Assembly (NCBI GenBank): GCA_964552325.1
Contig: CAZKHA010000024.1
Span: 1 to 32,408, forward strand
DNA: 32,408 nt
From: CAZKCK01 sp964552325
Lineage (GTDB): Bacteria > Bacteroidota > Bacteroidia > Bacteroidales > TTA-H9
Reading direction: 5' to 3'
The position numbers were made by a program, and so were the translations under genes. Positions 17,129 through 26,192 of the stretch are shown here, in pieces (position 1 is the stretch's first letter; each line of letters starts with the position of its first letter). A model generated the notes under the pieces. It saw nothing but the letters and a program-made list of their open reading frames with translations, ran no database searches and had not been told where the DNA came from.

Positions 17129-20101
17129 CTATTGGGCTGGTTTTATAATCACGGCCTTGCTTTTTTTACCATCAATTTTAATGCACATGGGGTTCTCGAA
17201 CCTAACATGTCGTATAAACTCATCTTCATAAACAGCAGCTTGAGCATCCAAATAGGCTAAATCATAGTATCCATCATTGATAAATGGATTAATGGTGAAA
17301 TAGCCAACCTGGAACGAGGTAAGGTTTTGGAAAAAATGTGTTCCTTGGCTTGGATCGATGCGATAATTGGACAAGCCTGATTCTATGATAACCCTGGCTC
17401 CTGAAATCTGAGGCCATTTTACGGGAATCCCCAACCATGGATCGCTTGACCCCCAACGCCCCGGGCCCACCAACACATAATTTTGCTCCGACTTTAAAAA
17501 TGCATCATTCAATTTTTCGATTCGTCCCGCAACTTCAGAATTGTTGGCTGCATTAAACGTTTCGGGCTTTACATACACAAAATCATGCAAGGTGCTTATA
17601 ACGCCATTTCCAAGTGCCGAGTTGGCTGCAAGAATTAATTGTTCGCGCGGCAACAAGTCAAGATTCTCATTTAAATCCTCATTAAGGTTAACTATTGGTC
17701 GTATTTGCAACAAGCTGAACACCTTACTAGAACCAGCCGGAGGGTTTAGATTAACGGCAAATTCGATTTCGATGGGGTTGTTCATTTCTGCCGCGCCAAT
17801 TTCAAGCACTGCCCTCAGGATTTCGGCTAATGGAACTGCATTGTGTTTGAGGATATTGGCAAATGTGATGATGCGTTTTCCTTTAAACGAGGTACCATCA
17901 CGCAATATATTGCTTTCAAAATCGAAGGTGCTGGCTATCAGTTTTAGCGCATTATCTTTTTCAGCCTCATCAATATCAAGCTTTAAAATATTTACACACT
18001 CATCTACATCGGGCTTAAAGCTTTGTGGATTAAGATCCAAGGCATAAAAGGTTTTTTGGGTTTCTTTTAATGCCATTTGGGGCGAAGCTAATTGCAAAAC
18101 TTTTTTGGGATACTTGGGCGAAACTTTCAGTGTTTGGCCTCCATCTACAATATGCTTGCCCAAACCAAGTGCCAGACTGGCAATTCCATCCTCGGGTTTC
18201 TCAGGACTGATAGGATAGAAGTTAATGGACCTAGCGACGCCAGAAATAGTTGGATAATAGCGGTTTCCATAAAAACTACCCGTAACTTCTTGCAATACAA
18301 CCGCCATCTTTTCCTCGTCAATCAAGTTATGCGTTGCAGTCATATAAGCCTTGCTATCCTTAAAGAAAACGGAGGCATAAACGCTTTTTATGGCATTGCT
18401 TAGCATTTCCATCATCAACCGCTCATTGTTTCGGATATTTGGAATCATGTAAGTAGAATAGATTCCAGCAAATGGCTGATAATGCGAATCTTCTAATAAA
18501 CTGGACGACCGGATGGCGACAGGACCATTAATATAGCTTATAAAGGTGTAAAGGTCTTCGTGAATCCGGAATGGCAACCGAGAGCGAACAAAACGATCGA
18601 TGACTTCTTTATCGGTAGCATCGGAAAGCGCAAATTCGATCAACTCGTTTTCTTCCATAAATTCATCGAAAACATCTGTTGAGATTACTACTGTGCGTGG
18701 AATAGTAACCATGATGTCGTTAAATTCAGAAAAAACCTTGTGGCGTTTTATCATACTATCAAGAAAGGCTAGGCCACGTGCTTTACCCCCAATACTACCC
18801 TCGCCTATACGCGTAAACGAAAGGTATTGGTCATATCTATCGCGGTAAAATTGTGCAATAACGCCTCTTGCTTTGTTAAGCCTAAAACTGGCAATGGCAT
18901 CGTAAAGATAACGCCTAACCTCGTCAATATCCGAAAAATCTTCGAGCGTAAGGCTTTTAAATGTTCGTGCAATCGGAAACAAAGCCCTGGCATACAACCA
19001 TTTAGAAAAATGATTTTGTAGCAGGTGATGGTTTAGCGATGAGTCAGGTATTTCGAATATCTTGTGTTGAAGTGATTGTAAATCGGAAGCCCTATTTACT
19101 TCCTCACCCGTTTCAGGGTCTCGGAAAATGAAATCGCCAAAGGCAAAATTGTCAATGATAAAAGCTTTTAAATCATTCAGGAGCGTCTTTGAGTTTTTGT
19201 TGATAAATCCGGTACCAATGTCTAGTGCTTCATCTTCATGGCATGTATCAGATGATTGCAAAACGATTGCCATATGAGGGTCGTCGTTTTTAACCATCCG
19301 TGCTAGGTTAAGGCCTGCAACTTTGTCCATTTGTCCGCCATGAGTATAACTAATATCAGAGATGATGCCTAAAAGGTTGTCTTTATATTTCCGGTAAAAA
19401 GCCACCGCCTCTTCGAACGAAGTAGCTAAAAGAATTTTAGGACGCCCACGCATACGGTTCATTTTCTGGTGTTCGTTAAGCCCTTCGGTCATAAAAAGCC
19501 GCGATTGCTGAAAAATGATTTTGTAAATACTTGGCAAATAGCTGGAATAAAAGCGTATGCTATCCTCAACCAATAAAATCACCTGAACGCCAACCTCTTC
19601 CACATCATGCTCCACATTCATTTTATCCTCAATAAGCTTTATGATTGCCAATAAGATATCGGCATTGCCAAGCCAACAGAAAATATAGTCGATTACGCTC
19701 AAATCTTCGGCATTCACCTTTAACGAGACTTCACGGCTAAAGGGTGTAAGCACCACAATGGGCTTTGAAGGATATTTAGCCTTGATGGTTTTGGCTGCTT
19801 CAAACGAATCGGTCTTTTCCACATTTAACATAGTGATTATAAGATCGATGCTACGTTCGCGTAGGATATCAAAGGCTTGCTTGGTGCTGGTGGCTATTAT
19901 AAACTGAGGTGGGAACCTTAAATTGAGCGATACATATTCATTAAAAATCTGTTCATCAATACGGCCGTCATCTTCCAGCATAAAAGCATCATAGGCACTG
20001 GCAATCAACAGCACATGATAGATACGCTTCTTCATCAGGTTATCGAAAGAAGTATCGCCGAAGTAATATTTTGGTGATTCGAGATAAGAACGGTTGGACA
20101 T
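17129..20101 (-). CDS. Two-receiver PEP-synthase-like ATP-binding protein (paralogue A)
   Basis: A 990-residue multidomain protein, likely to be annotated as PEP/pyruvate-binding or PEP synthase. Residues about 25-160 form receiver 1, in which M91 replaces the phospho-acceptor Asp. Residues about 172-320 form receiver 2, with an acidic pair E179-D180, acceptor D249, S283/S284 and K302, plus a roughly 40-residue insert after its first helix. A helical linker follows. Residues 432-803 are the PPDK/PEP-synthase ATP-binding domain: IGGKARGLAFL (K440), AIRSSSLLEDS (R531, E537, D538), LGLGKHIVDGG and LLQIRP. The last 170 residues carry GPGRWGSSDPWLGIPV and SQGTHFFQNLTSF. The phosphohistidine swivel motif and PEP-utilising barrel are absent, so full PEP synthase activity is unlikely. 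It lies downstream of gdhA in the same direction. Confidence 0.85.
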   Translation of the reverse strand: MSNRSYLESPKYYFGDTSFDNLMKKRIYHVLLIASAYDAFMLEDDGRIDEQIFNEYVSLNLRFPPQFIIATSTKQAFDILRERSIDLIITMLNVEKTDSFEAAKTIKAKYPSKPIVVLTPFSREVSLKVNAEDLSVIDYIFCWLGNADILLAIIKLIEDKMNVEHDVEEVGVQVILLVEDSIRFYSSYLPSIYKIIFQQSRLFMTEGLNEHQKMNRMRGRPKILLATSFEEAVAFYRKYKDNLLGIISDISYTHGGQMDKVAGLNLARMVKNDDPHMAIVLQSSDTCHEDEALDIGTGFINKNSKTLLNDLKAFIIDNFAFGDFIFRDPETGEEVNRASDLQSLQHKIFEIPDSSLNHHLLQNHFSKWLYARALFPIARTFKSLTLEDFSDIDEVRRYLYDAIASFRLNKARGVIAQFYRDRYDQYLSFTRIGEGSIGGKARGLAFLDSMIKRHKVFSEFNDIMVTIPRTVVISTDVFDEFMEENELIEFALSDATDKEVIDRFVRSRLPFRIHEDLYTFISYINGPVAIRSSSLLEDSHYQPFAGIYSTYMIPNIRNNERLMMEMLSNAIKSVYASVFFKDSKAYMTATHNLIDEEKMAVVLQEVTGSFYGNRYYPTISGVARSINFYPISPEKPEDGIASLALGLGKHIVDGGQTLKVSPKYPKKVLQLASPQMALKETQKTFYALDLNPQSFKPDVDECVNILKLDIDEAEKDNALKLIASTFDFESNILRDGTSFKGKRIITFANILKHNAVPLAEILRAVLEIGAAEMNNPIEIEFAVNLNPPAGSSKVFSLLQIRPIVNLNEDLNENLDLLPREQLILAANSALGNGVISTLHDFVYVKPETFNAANNSEVAGRIEKLNDAFLKSEQNYVLVGPGRWGSSDPWLGIPVKWPQISGARVIIESGLSNYRIDPSQGTHFFQNLTSFQVGYFTINPFINDGYYDLAYLDAQAAVYEDEFIRHVRFENPMCIKIDGKKSKAVIIKPAQ

Positions 20102-20216
20102 AAGATTAGCATATTTTGAGGCGGGGTAAAAGTAGCGATTTTGATTGTTATGAAAAAATTACTGCTCATTGTCTCCAAAACAGGATCCTGAATGGTTCCT
20201 TTATCCCGCTAAAAGC

Positions 20217-20241
20217 AAAAAACCCCGCAAAAAGCGGGGCT
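20217..20241 (-). terminator. Terminator of gdhA
   Basis: On the minus strand GCCCCGC, loop TTTTT, GCGGGG, then six T residues. It is 54 bp after the gdhA stop and separates gdhA from paralogue A, which therefore needs its own promoter. An imperfect box TACTTTTA lies upstream of paralogue A near 20129-20136. Confidence 0.88.
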
Positions 20242-20294
20242 TCTCAAAAATTTCCAAAAATAAACGTGTGAATGAATTCTTTTGGGATGGAAGG

Positions 20295-21647
20295 TTATAC
20301 AACACCTTGTGCAAGCATGGCGTCGGCTACTTTTACAAAACCACCAATGTTGGCTCCGTTCACGTAGTTGATAAATCCGTCAGCTTCTGTTCCGTATTTA
20401 ACACAGGTTTTGTGAATGTTGATCATAATGGTATGCAATTCTTCATCAACTTTTTCGCGTGGCCAGCTTAAGCGCATGCTGTTTTGGGTCATTTCGAGAC
20501 CTGAGGTAGCAACACCACCAGCATTAGCAGCTTTACCAGGGCCATAAAGGATTTTTGATTTGATGTACACTTCGCAAGCTTCTGGAGTTGAAGGCATGTT
20601 AGCTCCTTCTGATACTACGAAGCAACCATTTTGAACCAAGGTACGAGCTTCATCGCCATTAACTTCGTTTTGGGTAGCACATGGTAGGGCTACATCGCAT
20701 GGGATGATCCATGGACGTTGTCCTTCATGGTATTCGCCACCAAATTTATCAACATACTCGCTGATACGTCCGCGTTTTACGTTTTTCAGGTTCATTATAA
20801 AAGCCAATTTCTCGGCATCGATACCATTTGGATCGTGTATGAAGCCGTTTGAATCGGATAACGTAACTACTTTACCGCCCAATTGGGTAACCTTTTGGCA
20901 AGCATATTGAGCAACGTTGCCTGATCCGCTGATGGTTACAACTTTTCCATTGAAGTCTTTTCCGCGGGTTTTCAGCATTTCTTCAGCAAAATATACGCAT
21001 CCATAACCGGTAGCTTCCGGACGAATTAATGAGCCGCCCCATTCGATGCCCTTACCAGTCAATACACCTGTAAACTCATTGCGGAGCCTTTTGTATTGGC
21101 CAAACATGAAACCAATTTCGCGGCCACCTACGCCGATGTCGCCAGCTGGAACGTCGGTATCAGGACCAATGTGACGTTGAAGCTCGGTCATGAAGCTTTG
21201 GCAAAAACGCATTACCTCATTATCGCTCTTTCCTTTAGGGTCGAAATCAGATCCACCTTTACCACCGCCCATAGGCAATGTGGTGAGAGAGTTTTTCAAC
21301 ACTTGCTCAAAAGCCAAGAATTTTAATACACCAAGGTTTACGGTTGGGTGGAAACGCAGACCGCCTTTGTAAGGGCCAATAGCGCTGTTCATCTCAATAC
21401 GATAGCCTTTGTTAATTTGTACTTCACCTTTGTCATCCATCCAAGGTACACGGAAAAGGATAACTCTTTCGGGTTCAGCCATACGCTCAAGAATCTTGGC
21501 GTGTTTGTATTGTGGGTTTTCTTCTACGAAAGGAATCAGAGATTCAACTACTTCGTGAACTGCTTGGTGAAATTCGTTTTCGCCTGCATTTTTGGCCTTG
21601 ATTTTGGCCATAAAGTCATCAACGAGCTTGCTATATACGTTTGACAT
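20295..21647 (-). CDS. gdhA: NADP-type glutamate dehydrogenase
   Basis: A 450-residue hexameric-type glutamate dehydrogenase, close to the 447 residues of the E. coli enzyme. It reversibly aminates 2-oxoglutarate, usually with NADPH for ammonia assimilation. Substrate and catalytic residues are K94 (GPYKGGLRFHP), K130 (PMGGGKGGSDFDPKGKS) and D170 (PAGDIGVGGREIG). The nucleotide fold shows SGSGNVAQYA, followed by SDSNGFI at the end of the second strand, where NAD enzymes often carry an acidic residue in another context. NADP is the likely cofactor by overall similarity, but this is an inference. It is monocistronic, with a strong terminator, and stands between the two receiver/ATP-binding paralogues. 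Short palindromes (CCTTATTTTAAGG at 21727-21739, TTACGTAA near 21765) lie upstream. Confidence 0.96.
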   Translation of the reverse strand: MSNVYSKLVDDFMAKIKAKNAGENEFHQAVHEVVESLIPFVEENPQYKHAKILERMAEPERVILFRVPWMDDKGEVQINKGYRIEMNSAIGPYKGGLRFHPTVNLGVLKFLAFEQVLKNSLTTLPMGGGKGGSDFDPKGKSDNEVMRFCQSFMTELQRHIGPDTDVPAGDIGVGGREIGFMFGQYKRLRNEFTGVLTGKGIEWGGSLIRPEATGYGCVYFAEEMLKTRGKDFNGKVVTISGSGNVAQYACQKVTQLGGKVVTLSDSNGFIHDPNGIDAEKLAFIMNLKNVKRGRISEYVDKFGGEYHEGQRPWIIPCDVALPCATQNEVNGDEARTLVQNGCFVVSEGANMPSTPEACEVYIKSKILYGPGKAANAGGVATSGLEMTQNSMRLSWPREKVDEELHTIMINIHKTCVKYGTEADGFINYVNGANIGGFVKVADAMLAQGVV

Positions 21648-21807
21648 AATAAATTAAGTTGATTTGGGTGAATAAAATTTAGTGGTGCAAGTTTAACAAG
21701 ATATTTTGTGATAATAAGCATAACTACCTTATTTTAAGGAATCACCGTATGGCTTTTAAGTGTTTTACGTAAGAAACCTTAGCGGTTTTACCGAATTTTG
21801 GCCTCAA

Positions 21808-21839
21808 TTTGAGCATGTGTCTTTTTCTCCCTACTTTTG
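21808..21839 (+). promoter_or_regulatory. Promoter of paralogue B and possibly the downstream operon
   Basis: TTTG (21808-21811), exactly 20 bp, then TACTTTTG (21832-21839) fully matches the Bacteroidota consensus. The leader would be about 60 bases. No terminator lies between the gene it serves and the NuoE-like gene. Confidence 0.65.
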
Positions 21840-21905
21840 AAAACAGCCTGAAGTAGTGTTATTTTCATTGCTTCTTACTGTCTATCAACCATTAACATCA
21901 ATCAT

Positions 21906-24900
21906 ATGAGCAAATCGGAAGAAGGACTGGTGCCAAAATCAGGCAACCATTCTAATTCAGGTTTAAGTCCTGAAGAACAAACTGGCGAAGCCATCCTCAA
22001 GAGCCTTAGTTTGATAAATGGAGTGCTTGCTTCCGGAAAAACAGTTGATGAAACGCTTACCGAAATAAGCCAAATTATACCGCTTGGCTTTAGGTTGCCC
22101 GCTGCCGCAAGATGCCGCATATGCTATGATGGTAAGGAATACTTTAAGCAGCATTTTACTCAATCCACTATTCTCTTAACAATCCCAATAAAAACGTTCG
22201 ATGGCAAAATTGGCAGCATTTTAGTTAGCTATCTCGACGACCCGAGCGTTTTACCCGAAGACGCCTTTACGGATGAAGAAAGCCTTTACCTTACCAATAT
22301 TTCGCAACTGATAAATGGGTATCTCAATCAAATTCGCGGACAGGTAGAGAAACAATTTACAAACGAACGCCTAAAGGAACTGGCTGCCATAAACCAAACC
22401 ACGAACATTATAAAAGCAGGCAAATCAGTACCCGAAACACTTCGTATTATTTCATCCATTTTGCCTCACGCTTGGCAGTTTCCCGAGTTTACAACGGTGC
22501 GCATACAGTACGATACGGCGGTTTTTACCAGCATGAACTTTTTGTCGTCGCAATGGAAGATTGAAGCCCCTTTTGAAACCATTGACGGAAAGCATGGCAT
22601 TGTACAAGTATTTTATCTCCAAAGCTTTCCGGAGGCTTTTGAAGGCCCATTTTTACGTGAAGAGCGCGACTTAATAGACAATATAGCCAACATACTCTCA
22701 GGATATCTTAACAGTGCCCGTGGCCGCGAAGACCGCTTTAGCTCCACCGAACGCTTAAAAGAATTGTCGGCCATAAACCAAACTACAGCCATACTCCGTG
22801 AAAAAAAGCCCATCGACGAAACCTTTGAGCAAATCGTATCCATCCTGCCCGGAGCATGGCAATACCCACAATTTACCTGCGTAAAAATATCCTTTGGCCA
22901 AAAAAACTTTACAAGTTCTGGCTTTAAAGAAACCCTGTGGAAACAAAACCAAGATTTTGAAACCATTGATGGCTCCAAAGGATCTATTTCGGTTTTCTAT
23001 ACCAAGAAATTCCCCGACATTGATGAAGGACCGTTTATGAAGGAAGAACGGATGCTTATCATCAACCTGGCAAATCTGCTGGTGGGGCATCTCAACAGTA
23101 TAAAGGGGCGCGATGCCATGAAAAAAGTTGGCCAAGTAGGTAAAAAGCCAAGCAAATCGCTCATTAACAGCAGGCAACTCCTTCAAAAATTCTTAACCAA
23201 GAACAATTATAACCGCGATGTATTTCACGACCTTATGCCATTCAAAGTACGCGAAATACTCTTGGTTGCAACCTTGTACGACGCCTATAGCATCGAAAAA
23301 GAAGGCAGGTTTTCAGAACATATACTTGGCGAATACTACCAACTAAACCTTACCTCCCTGCCACGTATCACCGGGGTTTCAACCTATGAAGAGGCCATGG
23401 AACAGCTTGAAAACAAGCATTACGACCTTATTATTTTAATGATAGGCGTTGATAAACAAGCCCCGTTCGCACTCTCGAAAAAAATACGCGACAGTTATCC
23501 TTACATCCCCATTTACTTGCTGCTTAACAACAACACCGACATTTATTTCCTTGAAAACGAGCCTGAAAAATCAACGGCCATCGACAAGGTATTTGTTTGG
23601 AATGGTGATTCGAAAGTGTTTTTTGCAATGGTAAAACACCTTGAAGACAAGGTTAATGTTGAAAACGACACCAAAATTGGATTGGTAAGGATCATCCTTT
23701 TGGTTGAAGATTCGGCCAAATACTATTCGCGCTACCTGCCGCTTTTGTACTCGAGCGTGCTAGAACAAACCAAACGCCTTATTGAAGACGTAAACACCGA
23801 CGAGCTTTACAAAGTACTAAAACTGAGGGCTAGGCCAAAAATATTATTGGCTTCCGATTACGAGGAAGCTGTGAGCATATTCAACAATTACAAAGATTAT
23901 ATGCTCTGCCTAATTACCGACGTAAAATACCAACGTAATGGTGTGTTAGACGAGAAAGCAGGCTTTGCCCTTGTAAAGGAAGTGCGTGAAACAATGAAAG
24001 ACCTTCCTATCATTATTCAATCATCCGATGCAGCCAATTCGCATGAGGCATTCTTGCAAAAAGCCAGTTTCTTGAACAAAAATTCGGAAAGCCTGGCACA
24101 AGACATAAAATTCTTTATCAGCACGTACTTAGGGTTCGGAAGCTTTGTGTATAAAGATGAGGCTGGAAGGCCCATTGCTACCGCCCGCACGCTTCGCGAA
24201 TTCGAGAAACTACTGCGCACCATACCTGACGATTCGCTGTTTTACCATGCTCGCCGTAACCATTTTTCATTGTGGCTGATGGCCCGTGGCGAGATTCAAA
24301 TTGCTAAAATAATCTACCCGTTTAAACTTGAGCATTTCGAAAAACCTGAGGAGATTAGGCGGTTTTTGCTTGAAGCCATACAGCAGCACCGCAATGAGCA
24401 AAACAAGGGCAAGGTTATACCTTTTGAAGAAACCTTGATACAAGATGAAACCAATATACTAACGTTATCCAGCGGCTCGCTGGGCGGAAAAGGCAGGGGT
24501 CTTGCATTTATAAACACGCTCATTTACAACTTCGATTTTCATCAGCTTATTCCCAACATCAACCTTCGCACGCCAAAAACCTTTGCCATCGGCACCGATG
24601 AGTTTGAAGCATTTATGGAACGCAACAAACTCTATGAAAAAGTGTACGCCGAAACTGATTTTGAGGTAATTAAAGCAGCCTTTTTAGAATCACGGCTTTC
24701 GGAAGTTATTACCACACGCTTGCGCAAAATGCTGTCAGTAATCGACAAACCCTTGGCTATACGATCATCAGGATTATTTGAAGACTCGTTGATGCAGCCC
24801 TTTGCGGGCATTTTCGAAACCTTCCTTATCCCAAACAACCACACCGAAATGGGTGTACGCCTGCAGCAATGTGTGGATGCCATTAAGCTGGTGTTTGCTT

Positions 24901-26150
24901 CGGTATTTACCAAAACCGCCCGCTCTTACATCGAAGCCATTAATTACCGCATCGAAGAAGAGCGCATGGCCGTGATTATACAAGAAGTGGTGGGCAATAA
25001 ATTTGGTAATGTGTATTACCCCCATATAAGTGGTGTGGCACAATCGTATAATTATTATCCCTTTGCCCACATGAAACCCGAAGAAGGTTTTGGTGTGCTA
25101 GCTTTGGGCTTAGGCCGTTATGTGGTTGAAGGAGAAAAAGCTTACAGGTTCTCACCAACCTATCCAAACCTTGAAATCAACAGTCCGCGCGATCAATTAA
25201 AAGGCTCGCAAGTACATTTTTACGCCATAAACCTCAACAATCCTTCTATCGACTTGCTAAAACGTGGCGAAGAAGCCGGTTTGATTAAACTGGACATTGA
25301 TGAGGCCGAAAAACATGGAACTTTAAAACACTGTGCTTCGGTTTTTAATCCTGATAACAACACCATTACACCCGGCTTAGCCAAAGCTGGCCCCCGCATC
25401 CTAAACTTTGCCGACATCCTTAAATACAACTATGCACCCATAGCTAAAACCATTGAGGTAATTCTGGATGTGGTAAAAGAAGCCATGGGATCACCCGTAG
25501 AAATTGAATTTGCCGTGGACCTAAACCGTGATGTCAACTATCGCTCTACATTTTACTTGCTCCAAATCAAGCCGCTTATTGGCAATGCACAGGATTACAA
25601 CATTGAACCTGACACCCTAGACTTTTCGAAACTGATGCTGTATTCCGAAAAAGCCATGGGTAACGGACTTATTGACCAAATAACCGATGTAATTTATTGC
25701 GATCCAAAGACCTTCGACAAAAGCTGTACAATAGAAATGGTAGAAGAAATTGAGCAGTTGAACACCATGATGGCGCAGCAAAACACCCAATACGTTTTAA
25801 TTGGACCAGGCCGTTGGGGCACCCGCGATAGATGGATTGGCATACCCGTTGCGTGGCCACAGATTTCAAAAGCCAAAGTCATTGTTGAAACGGCCCTCGA
25901 AGATTTCCCCCTCGATGCTTCCTCTGGCTCACACTTCTTCCACAATGTTACCAGCATGAATGTGGGCTACCTCTCTATACAACACGTAAACAAAAATAAC
26001 TTTATCGACTGGGATGTGCTTGCAAAACAACCCATCATACACCAAACCACTTATTTTAAGCATGTTAGGTTTGCCAATGCGCTATCCATTAAAATGGATG
26101 GAAAAAAACGCATAGCCATCATGCAATGGGAAGAAAATAATGAATCATAA
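21906..26150 (+). CDS. Triple-GAF, two-receiver PEP-synthase-like ATP-binding protein (paralogue B)
   Basis: A 1414-residue relative of the 990-residue protein at 17129-20101, with the same order of domains after a sensor extension. Three tandem GAF-like repeats occupy about 29-143, 155-270 and 282-398; repeats 2 and 3 share RLKEL(A/S)AINQTT, FETIDG and EGPF(L/M)(R/K)EER. Receiver 1 (about 445-585) has M512 in place of the acceptor Asp. Receiver 2 (about 593-745) keeps E601-D602, D672, S706/S707 and K725. The ATP-binding domain (854-1224) has LGGKGRGLAF (K862), AIRSSGLFEDS (R953) and LLQIKP, with Lys where most relatives have Arg. The C-terminal part has GPGRWGTRDRWIGIPV and SSGSHFFHN. No phosphohistidine or PEP-utilising domain is present. 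The NuoE-like gene starts 42 bp downstream with no terminator between. Confidence 0.87.
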   Translation: MSKSEEGLVPKSGNHSNSGLSPEEQTGEAILKSLSLINGVLASGKTVDETLTEISQIIPLGFRLPAAARCRICYDGKEYFKQHFTQSTILLTIPIKTFDGKIGSILVSYLDDPSVLPEDAFTDEESLYLTNISQLINGYLNQIRGQVEKQFTNERLKELAAINQTTNIIKAGKSVPETLRIISSILPHAWQFPEFTTVRIQYDTAVFTSMNFLSSQWKIEAPFETIDGKHGIVQVFYLQSFPEAFEGPFLREERDLIDNIANILSGYLNSARGREDRFSSTERLKELSAINQTTAILREKKPIDETFEQIVSILPGAWQYPQFTCVKISFGQKNFTSSGFKETLWKQNQDFETIDGSKGSISVFYTKKFPDIDEGPFMKEERMLIINLANLLVGHLNSIKGRDAMKKVGQVGKKPSKSLINSRQLLQKFLTKNNYNRDVFHDLMPFKVREILLVATLYDAYSIEKEGRFSEHILGEYYQLNLTSLPRITGVSTYEEAMEQLENKHYDLIILMIGVDKQAPFALSKKIRDSYPYIPIYLLLNNNTDIYFLENEPEKSTAIDKVFVWNGDSKVFFAMVKHLEDKVNVENDTKIGLVRIILLVEDSAKYYSRYLPLLYSSVLEQTKRLIEDVNTDELYKVLKLRARPKILLASDYEEAVSIFNNYKDYMLCLITDVKYQRNGVLDEKAGFALVKEVRETMKDLPIIIQSSDAANSHEAFLQKASFLNKNSESLAQDIKFFISTYLGFGSFVYKDEAGRPIATARTLREFEKLLRTIPDDSLFYHARRNHFSLWLMARGEIQIAKIIYPFKLEHFEKPEEIRRFLLEAIQQHRNEQNKGKVIPFEETLIQDETNILTLSSGSLGGKGRGLAFINTLIYNFDFHQLIPNINLRTPKTFAIGTDEFEAFMERNKLYEKVYAETDFEVIKAAFLESRLSEVITTRLRKMLSVIDKPLAIRSSGLFEDSLMQPFAGIFETFLIPNNHTEMGVRLQQCVDAIKLVFASVFTKTARSYIEAINYRIEEERMAVIIQEVVGNKFGNVYYPHISGVAQSYNYYPFAHMKPEEGFGVLALGLGRYVVEGEKAYRFSPTYPNLEINSPRDQLKGSQVHFYAINLNNPSIDLLKRGEEAGLIKLDIDEAEKHGTLKHCASVFNPDNNTITPGLAKAGPRILNFADILKYNYAPIAKTIEVILDVVKEAMGSPVEIEFAVDLNRDVNYRSTFYLLQIKPLIGNAQDYNIEPDTLDFSKLMLYSEKAMGNGLIDQITDVIYCDPKTFDKSCTIEMVEEIEQLNTMMAQQNTQYVLIGPGRWGTRDRWIGIPVAWPQISKAKVIVETALEDFPLDASSGSHFFHNVTSMNVGYLSIQHVNKNNFIDWDVLAKQPIIHQTTYFKHVRFANALSIKMDGKKRIAIMQWEENNES

Positions 26151-26192
26151 TCAACAATTAATACATATCTCATTCACCAATATTTAATTAAG

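Noticed and set aside
20169..20471. Plus-strand open frame of about 100 codons
   Set aside because: It overlaps the gdhA terminator and the gdhA 3' end in antisense; its sequence is low in family-like features and is a shadow.
17129..26150. Calling the two large proteins phosphoenolpyruvate synthase or pyruvate phosphate dikinase
   Set aside because: Only the ATP-binding domain is recognisable; the phosphohistidine motif and the PEP-utilising barrel are absent in both.
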